Of a stretch of DNA of 64,000 bases, positions 44,467-55,733 are shown piece by piece. Made by a program: the position numbers and the translations under genes. Origin of the DNA: Codonopsis lanceolata (taxonomy: Eukaryota; Streptophyta; Magnoliopsida; Asterales; Campanulaceae); assembly GCA_013146195.2 (NCBI GenBank), contig CM028379.1:87106617-87170616 (forward strand), given 5' to 3'. A model generated the notes under the pieces. It saw nothing but the letters and a program-made list of their open reading frames with translations, made no database searches and was not told where the DNA came from. Each line of letters begins with the position of its first letter. The first letter of the stretch is position 1.

Positions 44467-46423
44467 TGAGCGATAGCGATAGGTTTTAGACATCGTAGCA
44501 AAAGCAAGTCGATTCCACAATGATAGAATTATAAATAAATCCTAAGTACTCCCTCCGTCCCTAATTTATTGTCCTGGTTGATCTGGCGCACCGTTTAAGA
44601 AAACCTATTTGATTGGATTATTAATATTAGTTTAATGTGTAGTTTCCTTTAAAGCCCATGTGTATGTGGCCCATAATTAAAGTAGGGTGAAAAAATAAGG
44701 GTAAAGTGGTAAAAGTGATGTTCTAAAAAGGTAAGTTTCAAAGTGGACAATTATTTTGGGACGGACGAAAAAGGAAAGGATGACGATAATTTAGGGACGG
44801 AGGGAGTATTAAAATTGAGCACACCTAATTTTATCTAAGCTAACGAAAATTAGATTTAAAATAAAAATAAAATAAACAAAATAAAAGCAAGAAAGTAAAC
44901 TAATTTAATGCGACGATGAAACGGCGGCAACATCAATTCAAGGTTAAAAAGTAGGATTATGATATTTCTAGTCTAGCCAATGTTTAATCTAACTCTCTAT
45001 ATTTTTATTAACACAAATTTTTGGTAGTCAGACGCATACTAATATTTGTTACGGGATTTCGCTACGTATAGCAAACCTAGCGATCACTCATCCTAACTAT
45101 GGGCTTATTTCATCACAAACATAACATAGGAGAGAAAATAACCGCGTGGTAGATCAAACACCCAATGACTATCTACGACCTTCGATAATCAGTGTGCTTT
45201 AGAGATATAAACAACTATAACGATTTTCAAAACAATAGGAAGGACTTTCGCTTCGTATCCTATCATTTTAGGTTTCATTTAATGATTCATGACTTCATTA
45301 AAAGCATTAAACACACAATGCTAAAAACCAAAAAAATATGAGTAATACTTCATATAGAGAGAAATTAAATTAAAACATCATATTCAGCATAGACAATAAT
45401 CATAATCCAAAAATATATTTAGCTCATCATCAACATATCAAGATGCATGCAAGGTTCCCCCAAAAATTGCAACAATAAAAATAAATAGCAAAGTGGAAGA
45501 ATTAAACCAATTAAAGTTGTAATTCTTGTTTGAATTTACTTAATCTTGATCTCTTGACCCTTGATTTAATACTCCAAGCCTTCAAAATAGATGCATTTCA
45601 ATATGGGTGGAGAGGTGAATGAATGGTTTTGAGCAAGCTTTAGGGTTGCTGCCCAAAAAATGGAGGCTCCCCTTCAAAATGGTCGACTGAAGAGATTAAA
45701 AGAGTAGGGATTGAGTCACCAACAAGGCCAGGGGCAGTTTGGGAAGGACAGTGGGGTTTTGGGGGTAAAAAAAAAGAAGGAAATGGGACTTGGGTCATGG
45801 TAGGGGATGGGTTATCCAGGCAGAGGCATGCGGATCATCCAAGGTGAAAGCGGCGCCTGTGAGGGAGGTTGGGCATAATGGCGGCTGGTGGAGCGAATTG
45901 GGCCAGGTAGGCTTGGGGTCCACCCATCGCGAGTCATGCATGAAGGCTGGAGTGGGCGGCAACTGGCGACACATGGCAGCGTTTGGGAGGAGGGACTGGT
46001 GGGTGATGTGGAAGAGGCAGAGATCAACAACGCAAAAGGTGAAGCTATTTGAAGATTAGCGCCGACCTCCCATTGCAGATTTGAAGTTTACTCCGGTGCC
46101 CCTGTAATCTTCAGAAAGGGTGCCGCAATCCTTCCCCCTCCAGACTTCTCAGATTAGTCCTCTGTTAGCCTCTATTACGACTGCTTTGCCTTGGAATACT
46201 TGACGGATCTTAACGACAAGTATCAAAACTCAGCATTGAAGCCCGGAATTGCCTCGATTTGTATGTATTGAGCCATAAAACCTCTAATATCTTTGAGATG
46301 CCTACATGAAGCACACAATATATAAAAATAGGATCTCAAATGCAATAAATCATTAACCAAAGCTCAAACTAATCAATAAAATTCTAAAAAATAATGAAAA
46401 AAAGGAAAATTATAAGCTTATCA
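44467..46423 (-). repeat. Diverged LTR of the pol-less family (probable solo LTR)
   Basis: It aligns with the LTRs at 15500 and 20130 from AAGTCGATTCCAC (44506) to the end AAGCTTATCA at 46423, with many substitutions. It therefore represents a much older insertion. The left edge (TGAGCGATAGCG at 44467) is a best guess and no matching target duplication was found. No internal element sequence adjoins on either side. It contains a 258-bp MITE and a GC-rich block at about 45780-46050. Confidence 0.8.
44549..44806. mobile_element. Mariner/Stowaway-type MITE (258 bp) inside the LTR
   Basis: Ends CTCCCTCCGTCCC and GGGACGGAGGGAG form a 13-bp perfect inverted repeat, flanked by TA (44547-44548 and 44807-44808). 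The sister LTRs at 15500 and 20130 show the empty site (AAGTACTAAAATTG), which confirms the insertion point and the TA duplication. Homologues lie at 832-1089 and 61036-61290. Confidence 0.95.
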
Positions 46424-47282
46424 AAATGTCGTCTATGCCCTTAAATATTCAAAAAAAAAAGTGTGTGATGTGTCACAATTTTAAATCAATGCATCGCAAT
46501 TCCAAGTCAGTGCAACTTGATTAAAATATCTTATCGTCTATGTCCTTACAAATTCGAACGAGTGTGTGATACATCACAATTCCAAAGTTAATGCATCACA
46601 ATTAAAAATTTATGCATTGTCTGTTTCATAAGATGCATCACACGTGTTCTTAAAAATAACATCTTCATGTTTATCTTCTAGATTCATTTCGTATGACGAC
46701 AAAGCATTGTGATTTTACAAAAAAAAAAAACATCAACAATTATTATGCATATTGACAATATATTGGCCAATAACACCATGTTGCATTTTACCCAAAAATC
46801 CCAACCATTTTCTACGAATTGAACAATTGAGAGTTGAATCTTAAACTAGATGGGGAGGGGAAAGAAAAAAATAACTTAGTCATACACCAAACTCAAAATT
46901 CTAAAATGGACAAATGGGAGAAATAAAGAAAAAATAACACTTAGTCTTACAACAAACTCAAAATCCACAGGTTTTGAAACGGGGGAGGAACTCAAGTTGG
47001 TTGCAGACTAAGGAAAGAGGTGAAGAACCGATTAATTACAATGGTGGTATGGATCGAGATGAGTTTGAGGAAGGATTAGTGGTGGAACTCTTGCTCATGG
47101 TTGTTCCAGTGAAGAGTGGTGGTGGCAATGGATGTGGAAACTGCTGAAACCGTTCTTTAGTGGTTAGGGGGGATATTTTTATGAAAAATTTATTAAAATT
47201 GGACATTGCTGGTTTGAAACAAATATATGAGAGTAAAACTGATGAAAATCCCATGAACAGTCCGACCTACAATTTTTTCTTG
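46424..47282. other. Non-coding DNA with dispersed short motifs
   Basis: Several imperfect copies of ATGCATCACAATT-like words occur between 46452 and 46640. There are short A-runs. No gene is seen. Confidence 0.45.
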
Positions 47283-47384
47283 AATATATTAGAAAAAATT
47301 GCGAGCCGGTCCCTTTTCCCATGATTGTAATCACTCCAGTCCCTTGTTTTTATTTTCAACTGGAAAAAGTCACTTTTAGGAGGG

Positions 47385-47590
47385 AAATGACTACGTTACC
47401 CTTAATGAACGCTTAAGTGATGACTAGCTGTGTGAACCGTGGTTCAAAAATTAGTTTTTTTTGAAGGAAATGACTACGTTACCTTTAATGAACACTTAAG
47501 GGATAACTAGACGCGTGAACTGCGGTTCAAAATTCAGTTTTTGGAGGAAAATGACTACGTTACCCTTAATGAACACTTAATTGATGAAGG
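47385..47590. repeat. 82-bp tandem repeat, about 2.5 copies
   Basis: AAATGACTACGTTACC starts copies at 47385, 47468 and 47549. Each copy also includes AATGAACACTTAA (or close variants) and GTGAAC-GCGGTTCAAAA-type sequence. It overlaps the inner part of the left terminal repeat of the MITE. Confidence 0.85.
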
Positions 47591-47662
47591 AAACTTTGCA
47601 TCGCGATATATATTCATCGATATATAGTGTATATGGGTCTTTACACCGCGATTGACAAATAT

Positions 47663-47670
<8 letters not shown>

Positions 47671-47750
<80 letters not shown>
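47671..47750. repeat. AT microsatellite (about 40 units)
   Basis: Uninterrupted alternating AT for 80 bases. Similar sequence on both sides (TTTGGTCTTTGCACTGCGGTTGACAAATA-like) suggests it expanded at the junction of an older duplication. Confidence 0.95.
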
Positions 47751-47754
<4 letters not shown>

Positions 47755-48061
47755 GACAACAGTGTATATTTGGTCTTTGCACTGCGGTTGACAAATATTT
47801 TCATCGATATTAAAAAAAGGGAGTCGCAATGCAAAAAATATGTCATCGATATGTCAGTTTACTTTGCACTGCGAACTTGTCGTATTTAGTCGTAATACGT
47901 CTCTTGTTCATTAAGGGTATCGCAGTCATTTCGCGTACAAAAGTGACTTTTTCCGATTTAAAATAAAAAGTAGTTACTTTAGCGATTAGAAACTTAATCA
48001 AGTGAACCGGCTCAGATTTTGCCCAATATATTAGCTAATGATATGTAATTTTAATTGAGGT

Positions 48062-48271
48062 ATGATATTACAAGCTAGAGCTTGTAGTATTATTATAAGC
48101 TTTAGTGTTAGTACCGTTTGATCAAATCTATTTAGATCTCTACACTGTTAGATTAAAAATATTTTTTTAAAGTAATGACACAGACTTTCCAAATCATCAC
48201 CAACTTAATCATCTAACGATTCTAATGTTAAAGCTTGTAATAATATTACAAGCTCTAGCTCGTAATATCAT
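48062..48271. mobile_element. Small foldback element or MITE (210 bp)
   Basis: Terminal inverted repeats of about 44 bp (48062-48105 and 48228-48271), starting ATGATATTAC-AGCTAGAGC, differ at four or five positions. The arms themselves contain TTACAAGCTAGAGCTTGTAG, a small internal palindrome. The 122-bp centre has no motif. I could not define a target duplication. Confidence 0.7.
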
Positions 48272-48633
48272 TTGCCATTTTAATTTGTGTCCGTGGATTG
48301 TGCAAAGCGGTCCAAAATATATACCTAGGCCATTTCAGGCCCAAAAACCGCTATCTTTATGTCTCCATAAACGAACGACGATTAAAGATATTATAGTAAA
48401 TTTTTTTATATATGCGATTCTCTATTACTAATATTACATTTTCTTAATATTTGCGTTATAATTATATGTTTAATTTATATACATTGAACTTTTGATCTTT
48501 ACGTACATTTATTTACTTATTTTGTTAGCATTAAAGTTCTTAAATATTTTATTCATATAGATATTAAGTCATATATCACACGGGTGAGTTACTAGTTGTA
48601 TTAATATGCTTTTCAAGGCAAAAGGTCTGTCCA
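48272..48633. other. Non-coding AT-rich DNA
   Basis: No ORF, repeat or signal was recognised between the foldback element and the Pack-MULE. Confidence 0.45.
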
Positions 48634-48642
48634 TTTTTACAA

Positions 48643-49693
48643 GGTTTAAATCTCAATTTGGTCACACTACTTTCGGCTAAAATTCATTAAGCTCACTCTA
48701 CTTTTTTTCCTCAATTTAATCACTCTACTTTGACATAAATATCAAGTTCATCACTACGTCCAATTTTCTTGTTGAAAACTTAAAAAATTTCTGAAAATCC
48801 AAAGATACCCTTACTAATATTTTCAATGAAACTTGAGCATCTCCTTCAACATCAGCTTCAATTTCATCTTCCCTCCATTTCTGCTCAAGCTGTATGACAC
48901 AAAAACACTTCAGCCCAGTACAAAAATTGGTACCATTTCTAGTTGTACCTATTGCAATCAATTATATAGCTAGCATCAGGAAAGCTATATTCTTTCTTTG
49001 AAGTAAAAAGTCGTGTTTTCTAAGCACCTAAAAAGAAAAAAAAAATTCTTGCTTTAAGAAGTAAAAATTTCTCTCAAAAGCAAAAGAGCCTTTGATACAC
49101 ACACGAATCCAAGCAGAGGGAAAATCAATTATTTTTCTTTTCCTTTTTTTTTACTTGAAAGTCAATTGATAGACACTTACTCCAAACAATACTAATTTAA
49201 TGGATACTACCAACCTAAGCTTCTGGAGTCAATGGAACTCGGACACGAGTTGTTCTAGGTGACCTTGCGGCAAGTATACCACATAGCTTCCTTTCTTCGG
49301 CAAAGAAATTAAAGGGTCGGCGCAGGTGTGCCAGAGCTCAAAGCAAACCACCGACGATTTCAAAGACGATGATAAATTAACCTGGAGCGGCCGAGGGCGA
49401 AGACGATCGAACAACAAGGACAACATCGTATTCGTTGTTGTTGACGGTGTTCAGATCAATCATCACACACATCATCTTTAAACCCTAGAATACACAATTA
49501 AACAATCGAAAAGAAACATCAATTCAGCTGGGCGCTCACAAAGAACAAGTTTTCATAGACTCTGTCAAGCAGAAATGACTCGAGTGACCTTATTGAATGT
49601 CCAAGTCAAGTCGAGTGATTTAATTGAAAAAAAAGTTGAGTGAGCTTAATGAATTTTGGTAGAAAGTAGGATGACCAAATTGAGATTTAAACC
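48643..49693. mobile_element. Pack-MULE-like element with an ARF gene fragment (1,051 bp)
   Basis: Terminal inverted repeats of about 95-115 bp start GGTTTAAATCTCAATTTGGTCA at both ends and share AAAATTCATTAAGCTCACTC and AAATCACTC. The flanking 9-mers are TTTTTACAA and TTGTTACAA (8 of 9 identical), fitting a Mutator-type duplication with one later change. Inside, the minus strand carries a fragment of an auxin response factor gene. No transposase is present. Confidence 0.85.
49210..49476 (-). pseudogene. Captured N-terminal fragment of an auxin response factor (ARF3/ETTIN-like)
   Basis: From an ATG near 49467 the minus strand reads [13 protein letters not shown], then in a shifted frame [41 protein letters not shown]. 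The ELWHACAGPL...PKxGSxVVYxPQGHxEQ block is the conserved start of the ARF B3-type DNA-binding region; here it reads HTCAD where HACAG is usual. The MIDLNT start and the Ser-rich linker point to the ARF3/ETTIN branch, from memory. The homology stops at GHLEQ, where ARF genes commonly have their first intron. A frameshift and a stop in the linker make it a pseudogene. About 60 bases of likely 5' leader precede the ATG. Confidence 0.82.
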
Positions 49694-49702
49694 TTGTTAC
49701 AA

Positions 49703-50822
49703 AATCATCTTCCCCTTTGGATTTGTGGTTTGCATTAGGCCTCATGTCGTAGCACTAGGTTTCATGAATGACTTCCGTTGAGAATATAATCCTTCTAGGA
49801 TAGATTCTCCACTAAAACCACCATCTATGATTTCGAAGAATTCAGTGGCGAGGTTTAAGGCTCCTGCGAGGTTGTTGCGGAGGGGCATTAAGGAAGTATA
49901 TTTAACAAAATGGATTTGTGCGCTTGAAAAAAAAAGACGTACTAGAGCGGTTGAAAATCTTTAAAAGGACCGGCCGTAATTTATCATTTAAAAAAAGCTA
50001 TTAACAAAGCATTTGTTCACATACTATGAGGCCATCTCCAAGGCTAAACCCCAATTTTTGTAAGATTTTACTCCAAATTTGATCAATTTCATTATTAAAC
50101 ACTATTCCAACTCTAACCCACCACCCAAAATCTCACCCCAAATAGAATATTCCTTAGCATATTCTATTTTTTATTTTTTTACTTTATTTATTAATATGCA
50201 TATTAATTTGTCATTAACATTTTAAATAATTATTATTAAGTTTACACAATTAATAATTTTAGTATATTTAATAGTTTTATGTATATAATAGTATTTACAC
50301 TATTAATAATATTTAAAATTCGTAATTTTATAATTAAATTGAAGAAATATAATTTAATAAACATACAAACACATGAAAATACCATAAAAAATATTACAAT
50401 CATGCCACTTTAATATGTATGCGTTTTTTAGTTGAAATATGAAATTGGTGTTTTTTTAAAATAATTTAGAATAATAATAATTTATTTATTTATTTTTTTC
50501 TAATATAAACAAAATAAATTGAAAAAATGTTAATTATTTCTAAATTATTAAATTAATAATGTTCAATAATTTAAAATACATAATATTTTTATTATTTATG
50601 TATTTATATTATCTAATATTAGATATTTATTAGTTTTTAACACATTTAAATTAATATTATCATATTATTAATAATTTTGAGTATTTAATAATTCATTAAA
50701 AATCAAAATATACCATTGGTCCCACCAATACCAATGGGGTGGATGAATAGTGCAACCCCAAATCCTCATTTAGTGGTTTTTTTCCAAATCCAACCCATCC
50801 CCTAAACCTATACCAAATACTC
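49703..50822. other. AT-rich non-coding DNA
   Basis: No gene is seen. From 50160 to 50700 the sequence is over 80% A+T with poly-A/T tracts. The flanks (GGCCATCTCCAAGGCTAAACC at 50031 and a CCAAATCC-rich part near 50770) resemble the ends of a hAT-type or similar MITE, but I could not pair them. Confidence 0.45.
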
Positions 50823-50842
50823 AAAATTATAGACTTTAGTGG

Positions 50843-51127
50843 TTGAAAATTGCTTTTGCGATGCGACAAACTAGATTGGCAATGCAAAAAATCCTTACGC
50901 ACAATTTTGAATTCGCGATGAAATTTGGAATTAGAATACAAAAGTAAATTCCAATAGACAAACTGGATTGCCAATGCAGACAATCCCAATGTATAATTTT
51001 GGGTTTTCGATTCACAAACTGGATTAAAGGTGCAAGAATTGAAATTGTGATGCAACACGCACTTAATCAAATTTTGTTAAGGGTATACTCGTTCTTGAGT
51101 CTAAAAAGTGATTTTTATTGGTTAAAT
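50843..51127. other. 285-bp segment between 20-bp direct repeats
   Basis: AAAATTATAGACTTTAGTGG occurs at 50823-50842. It occurs again as AAAATTAT (51128-51135) plus AGACTTTAGTGG (55135-55146), split by the 4-kb solo LTR. Before the LTR inserted, the 285-bp segment was therefore flanked by a perfect 20-bp direct repeat, such as a long target duplication of a non-LTR element would leave. The segment ends A-rich (GGTTAAATA). It has no pol III boxes that I can find. Confidence 0.55.
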
Positions 51128-51135
51128 AAAATTAT

Positions 51136-54100
51136 TGTAAGACCCCGATTCCCGATTAGCTTGAATTGCGTGCAATGCTCGCATTTCTTCCTTGGTTGAT
51201 TGCCTGCTTGGGCTGTGAGAGAGTCTAGATGTGTATGAGAGATCATATTAAGACCAAAATACTTTTAAGACATGTCATATAGTTGTTGACTTGCTAATGT
51301 GTCAAGTCGTAACCCGACGATAGTCGAAATGCGACGCGATTGAGAGTTCGCTTGCGTTTTGCGTTTCTGACCTCGATTTGGTCCTAGATCTTTACATGAT
51401 GATTGAATAACATGTTTAGATGTGTTAGACTTCTAGTTTGATGTATTCCTTAAGTCTTGTGAGGTTTTGATGCTTCGAGGATAACAATTCTTCTTATCGC
51501 GTAGTTCGAGATTGAGCCGTGTGATCGTCTCGTCTTTCGGGAGTCCTTTTCTCCTATCTGTTGTTCATCATCTGAGAGGCATTCAGGCCTATTCTATATC
51601 CTTTTGAAGTGTTTATAATCTTGGGATGTCGCCCATCGATTTGTGGTTTCATTCGTCGTTTCGTTAGCAAGTTGTTGTGCCTTGCGTTGGTTTCGCTCCG
51701 AGTTGTTTCGGGTGTTGTTTCTGGGAGTTTAGACCTACTTTAAAAGTGGTTTATGACTTTTTGGTTTAGCTAAGTGTTTGAGGACTTTAAGGGTTCAATT
51801 ATAGGCCGTTTTGAAGCTTTAAGGCTTGCGGTTGCATGCGGGAAGGACCGGACGCGAACAAGAATTGCAGAAATTGGTTGTAGTGGTGTAAAGGGGGGAT
51901 GCGGTCGCATGGATTCATACCATGCGAGTCCATGGTGCCTTCGGGCAGACCTGTCCCTATTTTGGTTTTTGTTGTGTAATTCCTATCCTACCCTCTTTAA
52001 ACCTCTTCTAAACCCTTCCTAACACCCATACTTAGTCCTAATGATGTCCTAACATGTTTGGGGAGTTAATTAAGGTTTGATTAGGGGTTAATTACACCTT
52101 GCAATCACTAATTGTACCCATGGAAATCTCATTTGTGCCCCTTTAGTTGTGGAAGTATAAAGGCTTAATCCCTTGTAGAATTTCAACCATTTCTCTCATT
52201 TCTTCCCCTTTTTCTAATACGTATGAGTGAGAGAGATTTGGGAGACATGGAAGCTTGGAGCCCTAGCTTCTTCTTCCTCCAATCCTTAATGATCCGACCG
52301 TCCGATTGCCTCCAAACTCGGATTCTCGACGCCCTCGACGAGTAGAACAACTTCACCGATCGGATTTCGATTCTCTTGAGTTTTCATTCAAGCTAGGTAA
52401 GCTACTAGACTCCTTTTTCTATGGATTTTGTGCTCATTGACCCTAAGGAACACAAAGAGGCTTGCTATTTGAGGTCAATGAGTACACAAGCATGTTGTGT
52501 GTGATTTTATTTTGAGTTTTGATTTTTGATGGGTGAACTTGTTAGAAGCATGAATAGGATGCTTTCTATGATTAATGGAGTATATTAATGAACCTTATCT
52601 TGTAAGTTTGGACCTTGAGCATGATAGCCATGAATTCCTAAAACCTAGGGTTTGACTATATGTTGATGTAGCGAATGGGTTCTTGATTATATGAATGATT
52701 TTGGGGAATTTTATGGAATGTTATGAGTTGTTGGAATCACACGTGTTATGGATTTAAGGTTTGGAAGTATACTTGATGAACTTCTATTTTGGTTGTGAGC
52801 ATGAAAAATGAATCAACACAATGGATTACATGTTTGAATGTTTCGTTTGACTTTTAAGAATAGAGTTGACTTTCATCCATATAAGAGTATGATGCTATCT
52901 AACTCATGAATTTTTGGTTGTGAGCATGTATAATGAATTATCATTATGGATTACATGAATAAAATGTAATGTTTGACTTTATTGGGTTGAGTTGACTTTT
53001 ATGCAAATAAGAGTATGTTGGTCAACTATAATTCATGAATTGAAGGTTATGAACATGTTAGATGAATTTACATGTTTGTTATGAACATGCTAGATGAATT
53101 TACTTCTTGCTTAGATAAATGGATATTTTGGATGAAAGCATGCTTGATTAAATGCTATCTTGAGATACATGCTTGAAATGTGATGGTTGACTTTAAATAT
53201 TAAGTGTTGACCTATGAACCATGTCTTGGGGTTTTTGTTGGGAAAGTATGGATTGTTGGGTTGCACAATGTTATTAACCTTGATAACTTAGCCATGAATA
53301 ATAGCTAATGAATAATATGAGGGTCATGATGCAAATAGCTTCTATGCCTTCGAATTTGTAAAGAGTAAAAATAACTCAACGGAGTCGATTATGAGACTAA
53401 TATGAATATAGTGAATCACATATTAAGATCCTACGGAATTTGGGGTAGTTTTGATGGAGGTTAAGCCTCCGAGCGTTTTCAAGTGTATGAAGAACACATG
53501 GGTATTAGAGACTTGATATTAATGCTCTAATGTGTTTATGAGTTAGTTAGCATAGAAATGCATAACTATGTGATGTAAAAGTAAATATCTACTTGATTGG
53601 ATTAGTACGGTGTGTTGTACTCTTCCTTTGTTTGAGCATGCGAGTATATATTACCTATGCTTGAGTTTGAGTCTAGCTGGCGGTTTTTGGTTTGAGTTTT
53701 GGCGGGACGATGCATTGTCTTCACGAATTGTGGGATTCGTGGTCGCAATGGATCACCGCGCCGGGTTTGCACACACCCTCCATCGATGGCCACGGTGGGG
53801 ATGTAGCTGATCATTGCTAGAGTAATACACCTACCTCTGATAGCTATGGAGCCCGGCGGGACTGAGGGACGTCGATATCCACGAAAGGGATATCGAGGAC
53901 ATATTTGTTTCCGCAGGAGTTGCACGACGGAAACGGAAAGGAAAATCATCTTCTCTCTCTTATGTGGTTTATTTACAAGAGATGATGATTACTTGCCGAA
54001 ATGTTATAGTAAAAATATAACATGTTAATGAAATAATGATTTTTATGATATGATGTTATACTAAAAATATAACATGTTATTCATGATTAGAATGGAAACA

Positions 54101-55129
54101 ATAGTCTCCCATATCTGAATTATTATATGAGTTGTGTTAAATGAAGATCTATGAGACTCATGGTATGATTGGGTTATGTGAATAACGGTTTGATGATAAG
54201 TGAAAGTGTGGAAATAACATGCTACATATTTTTGGAATTGAGATGCATATCCTATATGATATGGATTGCTTCATGATAGATCTTGAAGAACTATGTTCTA
54301 TGTGCCTATGGATGAAATTTGGTTTATGTTAAAGATTATACCATGAAATGTTATATCATAAGTATGACATGAGATGTACATGTTTTATTTGAGCATAATA
54401 CCATGCCATGACAATGCATCTTTAGTAGCTTACAAAGTCATTATGACTTACTCGTTTGCTTTGTTTTCCTTAGATTCGAGCCGTGCTAGTAATTCAAAGG
54501 AAACCGCCGAGCCTACGATAGAAGTGTAATTTTTACGAAGGTTGTTACTATTATATTTTGTAACCTTGGTTTATTGGAAAGGACGTTTGGGAAGTGAAGT
54601 TATATGAACTTCACTTTGGGTAGTAAGATTTGGGTTATGGATTGGGTACTTGTAATTGTTTAATTAGTACTTGGTTTTTGTGAGCCGACAAGTGTTATTT
54701 GAGCCATGTTATTTAATTACATATTTTATTCATCTCAAGTTGTTTATATTGTTGGTTATGTTGTACTCTGGCATGTTTAGCCGTTGAGTGTGTAGACTAG
54801 AGTTGTAGACTTAGATTAATGTTGGGTTCCGACTATAACGTCGCCGATGAATTGGTTATTATATTGTTTATAAAATTGTAACAGCAAGTTTGTAGTACGT
54901 GCCCAATGTTGCGTCACGTGTGTCGAATTTTTGGGCCGAGAGATTTACTATCTCTTTGGTTGCTTTGTATTTTGGAGCTTGTTAGCTCGGGTCCATTTAA
55001 GTTATTCGCTTCCGCATTTGTTGAGTTGTTGGTGTATCACTGTTATAGCCTTACCTTTCGTTGTTATTTTGTGTGTTTTGGCGGCACGACCTTGGGGTCT
55101 CGTATTGGGATTCGGGTCGGGTCGTCACA
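51136..55129 (+). repeat. Ty3/gypsy solo LTR, about 4 kb, plus orientation
   Basis: It starts TGTAAGACCCCGATTCCC and ends GGGTCGGGTCGTCACA, flanked by the 5-bp duplication ATTAT (51131-51135 and 55130-55134). It is homologous throughout to the solo LTR at 29745-33718 in inverted orientation. The TATA box AGTATAAAGG is at 52153-52162. A palindrome ATGCGGTCGCAT lies upstream of it at about 51899-51910. No internal domain is present. Small open frames within it are not conserved in the sister copy. Confidence 0.92.
52153..52162 (+). promoter_or_regulatory. TATA box of the plus-strand solo LTR
   Basis: AGTATAAAGG about 1,020 bases into the LTR, at the same relative position as the TATA box of the sister LTR. 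About 2.97 kb of the LTR would lie downstream as R plus U5. Confidence 0.6.
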
Positions 55130-55146
55130 ATTATAGACTTTAGTGG

Positions 55147-55729
55147 AATTTACTCGCATGCTCAAACAAACTTCCTGAAGCTGCAGATCTGCCAGCCTTT
55201 ACTTCGTTTCAGCTTCATCTAGTTTGCACTTAAACTGTTCTTTACTTTAGCACTTGGGAGGACAATTATTCATTGATTGTTTCTCTCATCATTATACACT
55301 TGGTTGAAAACTATTTTGTACACAATCCATTAGTGATCTTACCTTCACACCTAGTGGATAAACAAGTGTACCTTTCAAAATCCAAAGCTAACCACTTTGA
55401 TAGTGGACGTAGTACTATTCATAATACGAACCACTCCTAAATTATGTGTACTGTGTGATCTGTTTCTGTCTATTTCTTAACTGCTGCTGTGTTTACTTAT
55501 TAAAGTCTGCTATTGTATTTGTCTTATTTCAACAGCAGCCTATCTATCTGATCTGGTCTAATTAAGTTTTCCGCTGCACTAACTCTTCTTGTAAAATTGA
55601 TTTAAAAGAAAAGAAGAAAGTTTCTTTTAAGAAACATCTCAAAAAGCTTTTCAAATCTACTAGGCTATTCAACCCCCCCCCCCCTCTAGCCTAGATTGAG
55701 CCCATTTTGGGACCAACAGGAATCAAGTG
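55147..55729 (+). repeat. SIRE-type copia LTR, 3' part
   Basis: It ends ATTGAGCCCATTTTGGGACCAACA at 55729 after GGCTATTCAACCCCCCC. Read in the same direction, it aligns with the reverse complement of 1698-2130 (ACACTTG, TTTGTACACAATCCATTAG, GTGGACGTAG-ACT). Only R-U5 is present; the 5' part is missing and the left edge is uncertain. It abuts the copia 5' LTR directly. Confidence 0.75.
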
Positions 55730-55733
55730 CTTT

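Larger units (their letters stand above)
47292..48024. mobile_element. MULE-type MITE with internal repeats (733 bp)
   Basis: Imperfect terminal inverted repeats of about 130 bp (left from GAAAAAATTGCGAGCCGG, right complement GGGCAAAATCTGAGCCGG) share GGAAAAAGTCACTTTT, AAATGACT and ACCCTTAATGAAC. The flanks are a perfect 9-bp duplication AATATATTA (47283-47291 and 48025-48033). The 9-bp duplication assigns it to the Mutator-like group. Inside are an 82-bp tandem repeat and a long AT microsatellite. There is no coding capacity. Confidence 0.85.

Noticed and set aside
44462..46428. Target-site duplication for the old pol-less-family LTR
   Set aside because: ATCAA on the left and AAATG on the right do not match, so I do not claim defined insertion edges.
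47555..47846. Two minus-strand frames made of alternating Ile and Tyr
   Set aside because: They are translation of the AT microsatellite, not genes.
53602..54028. Open frames inside the plus-strand solo LTR
   Set aside because: They are not matched by an open frame at the corresponding place of the sister LTR. No motif is seen.
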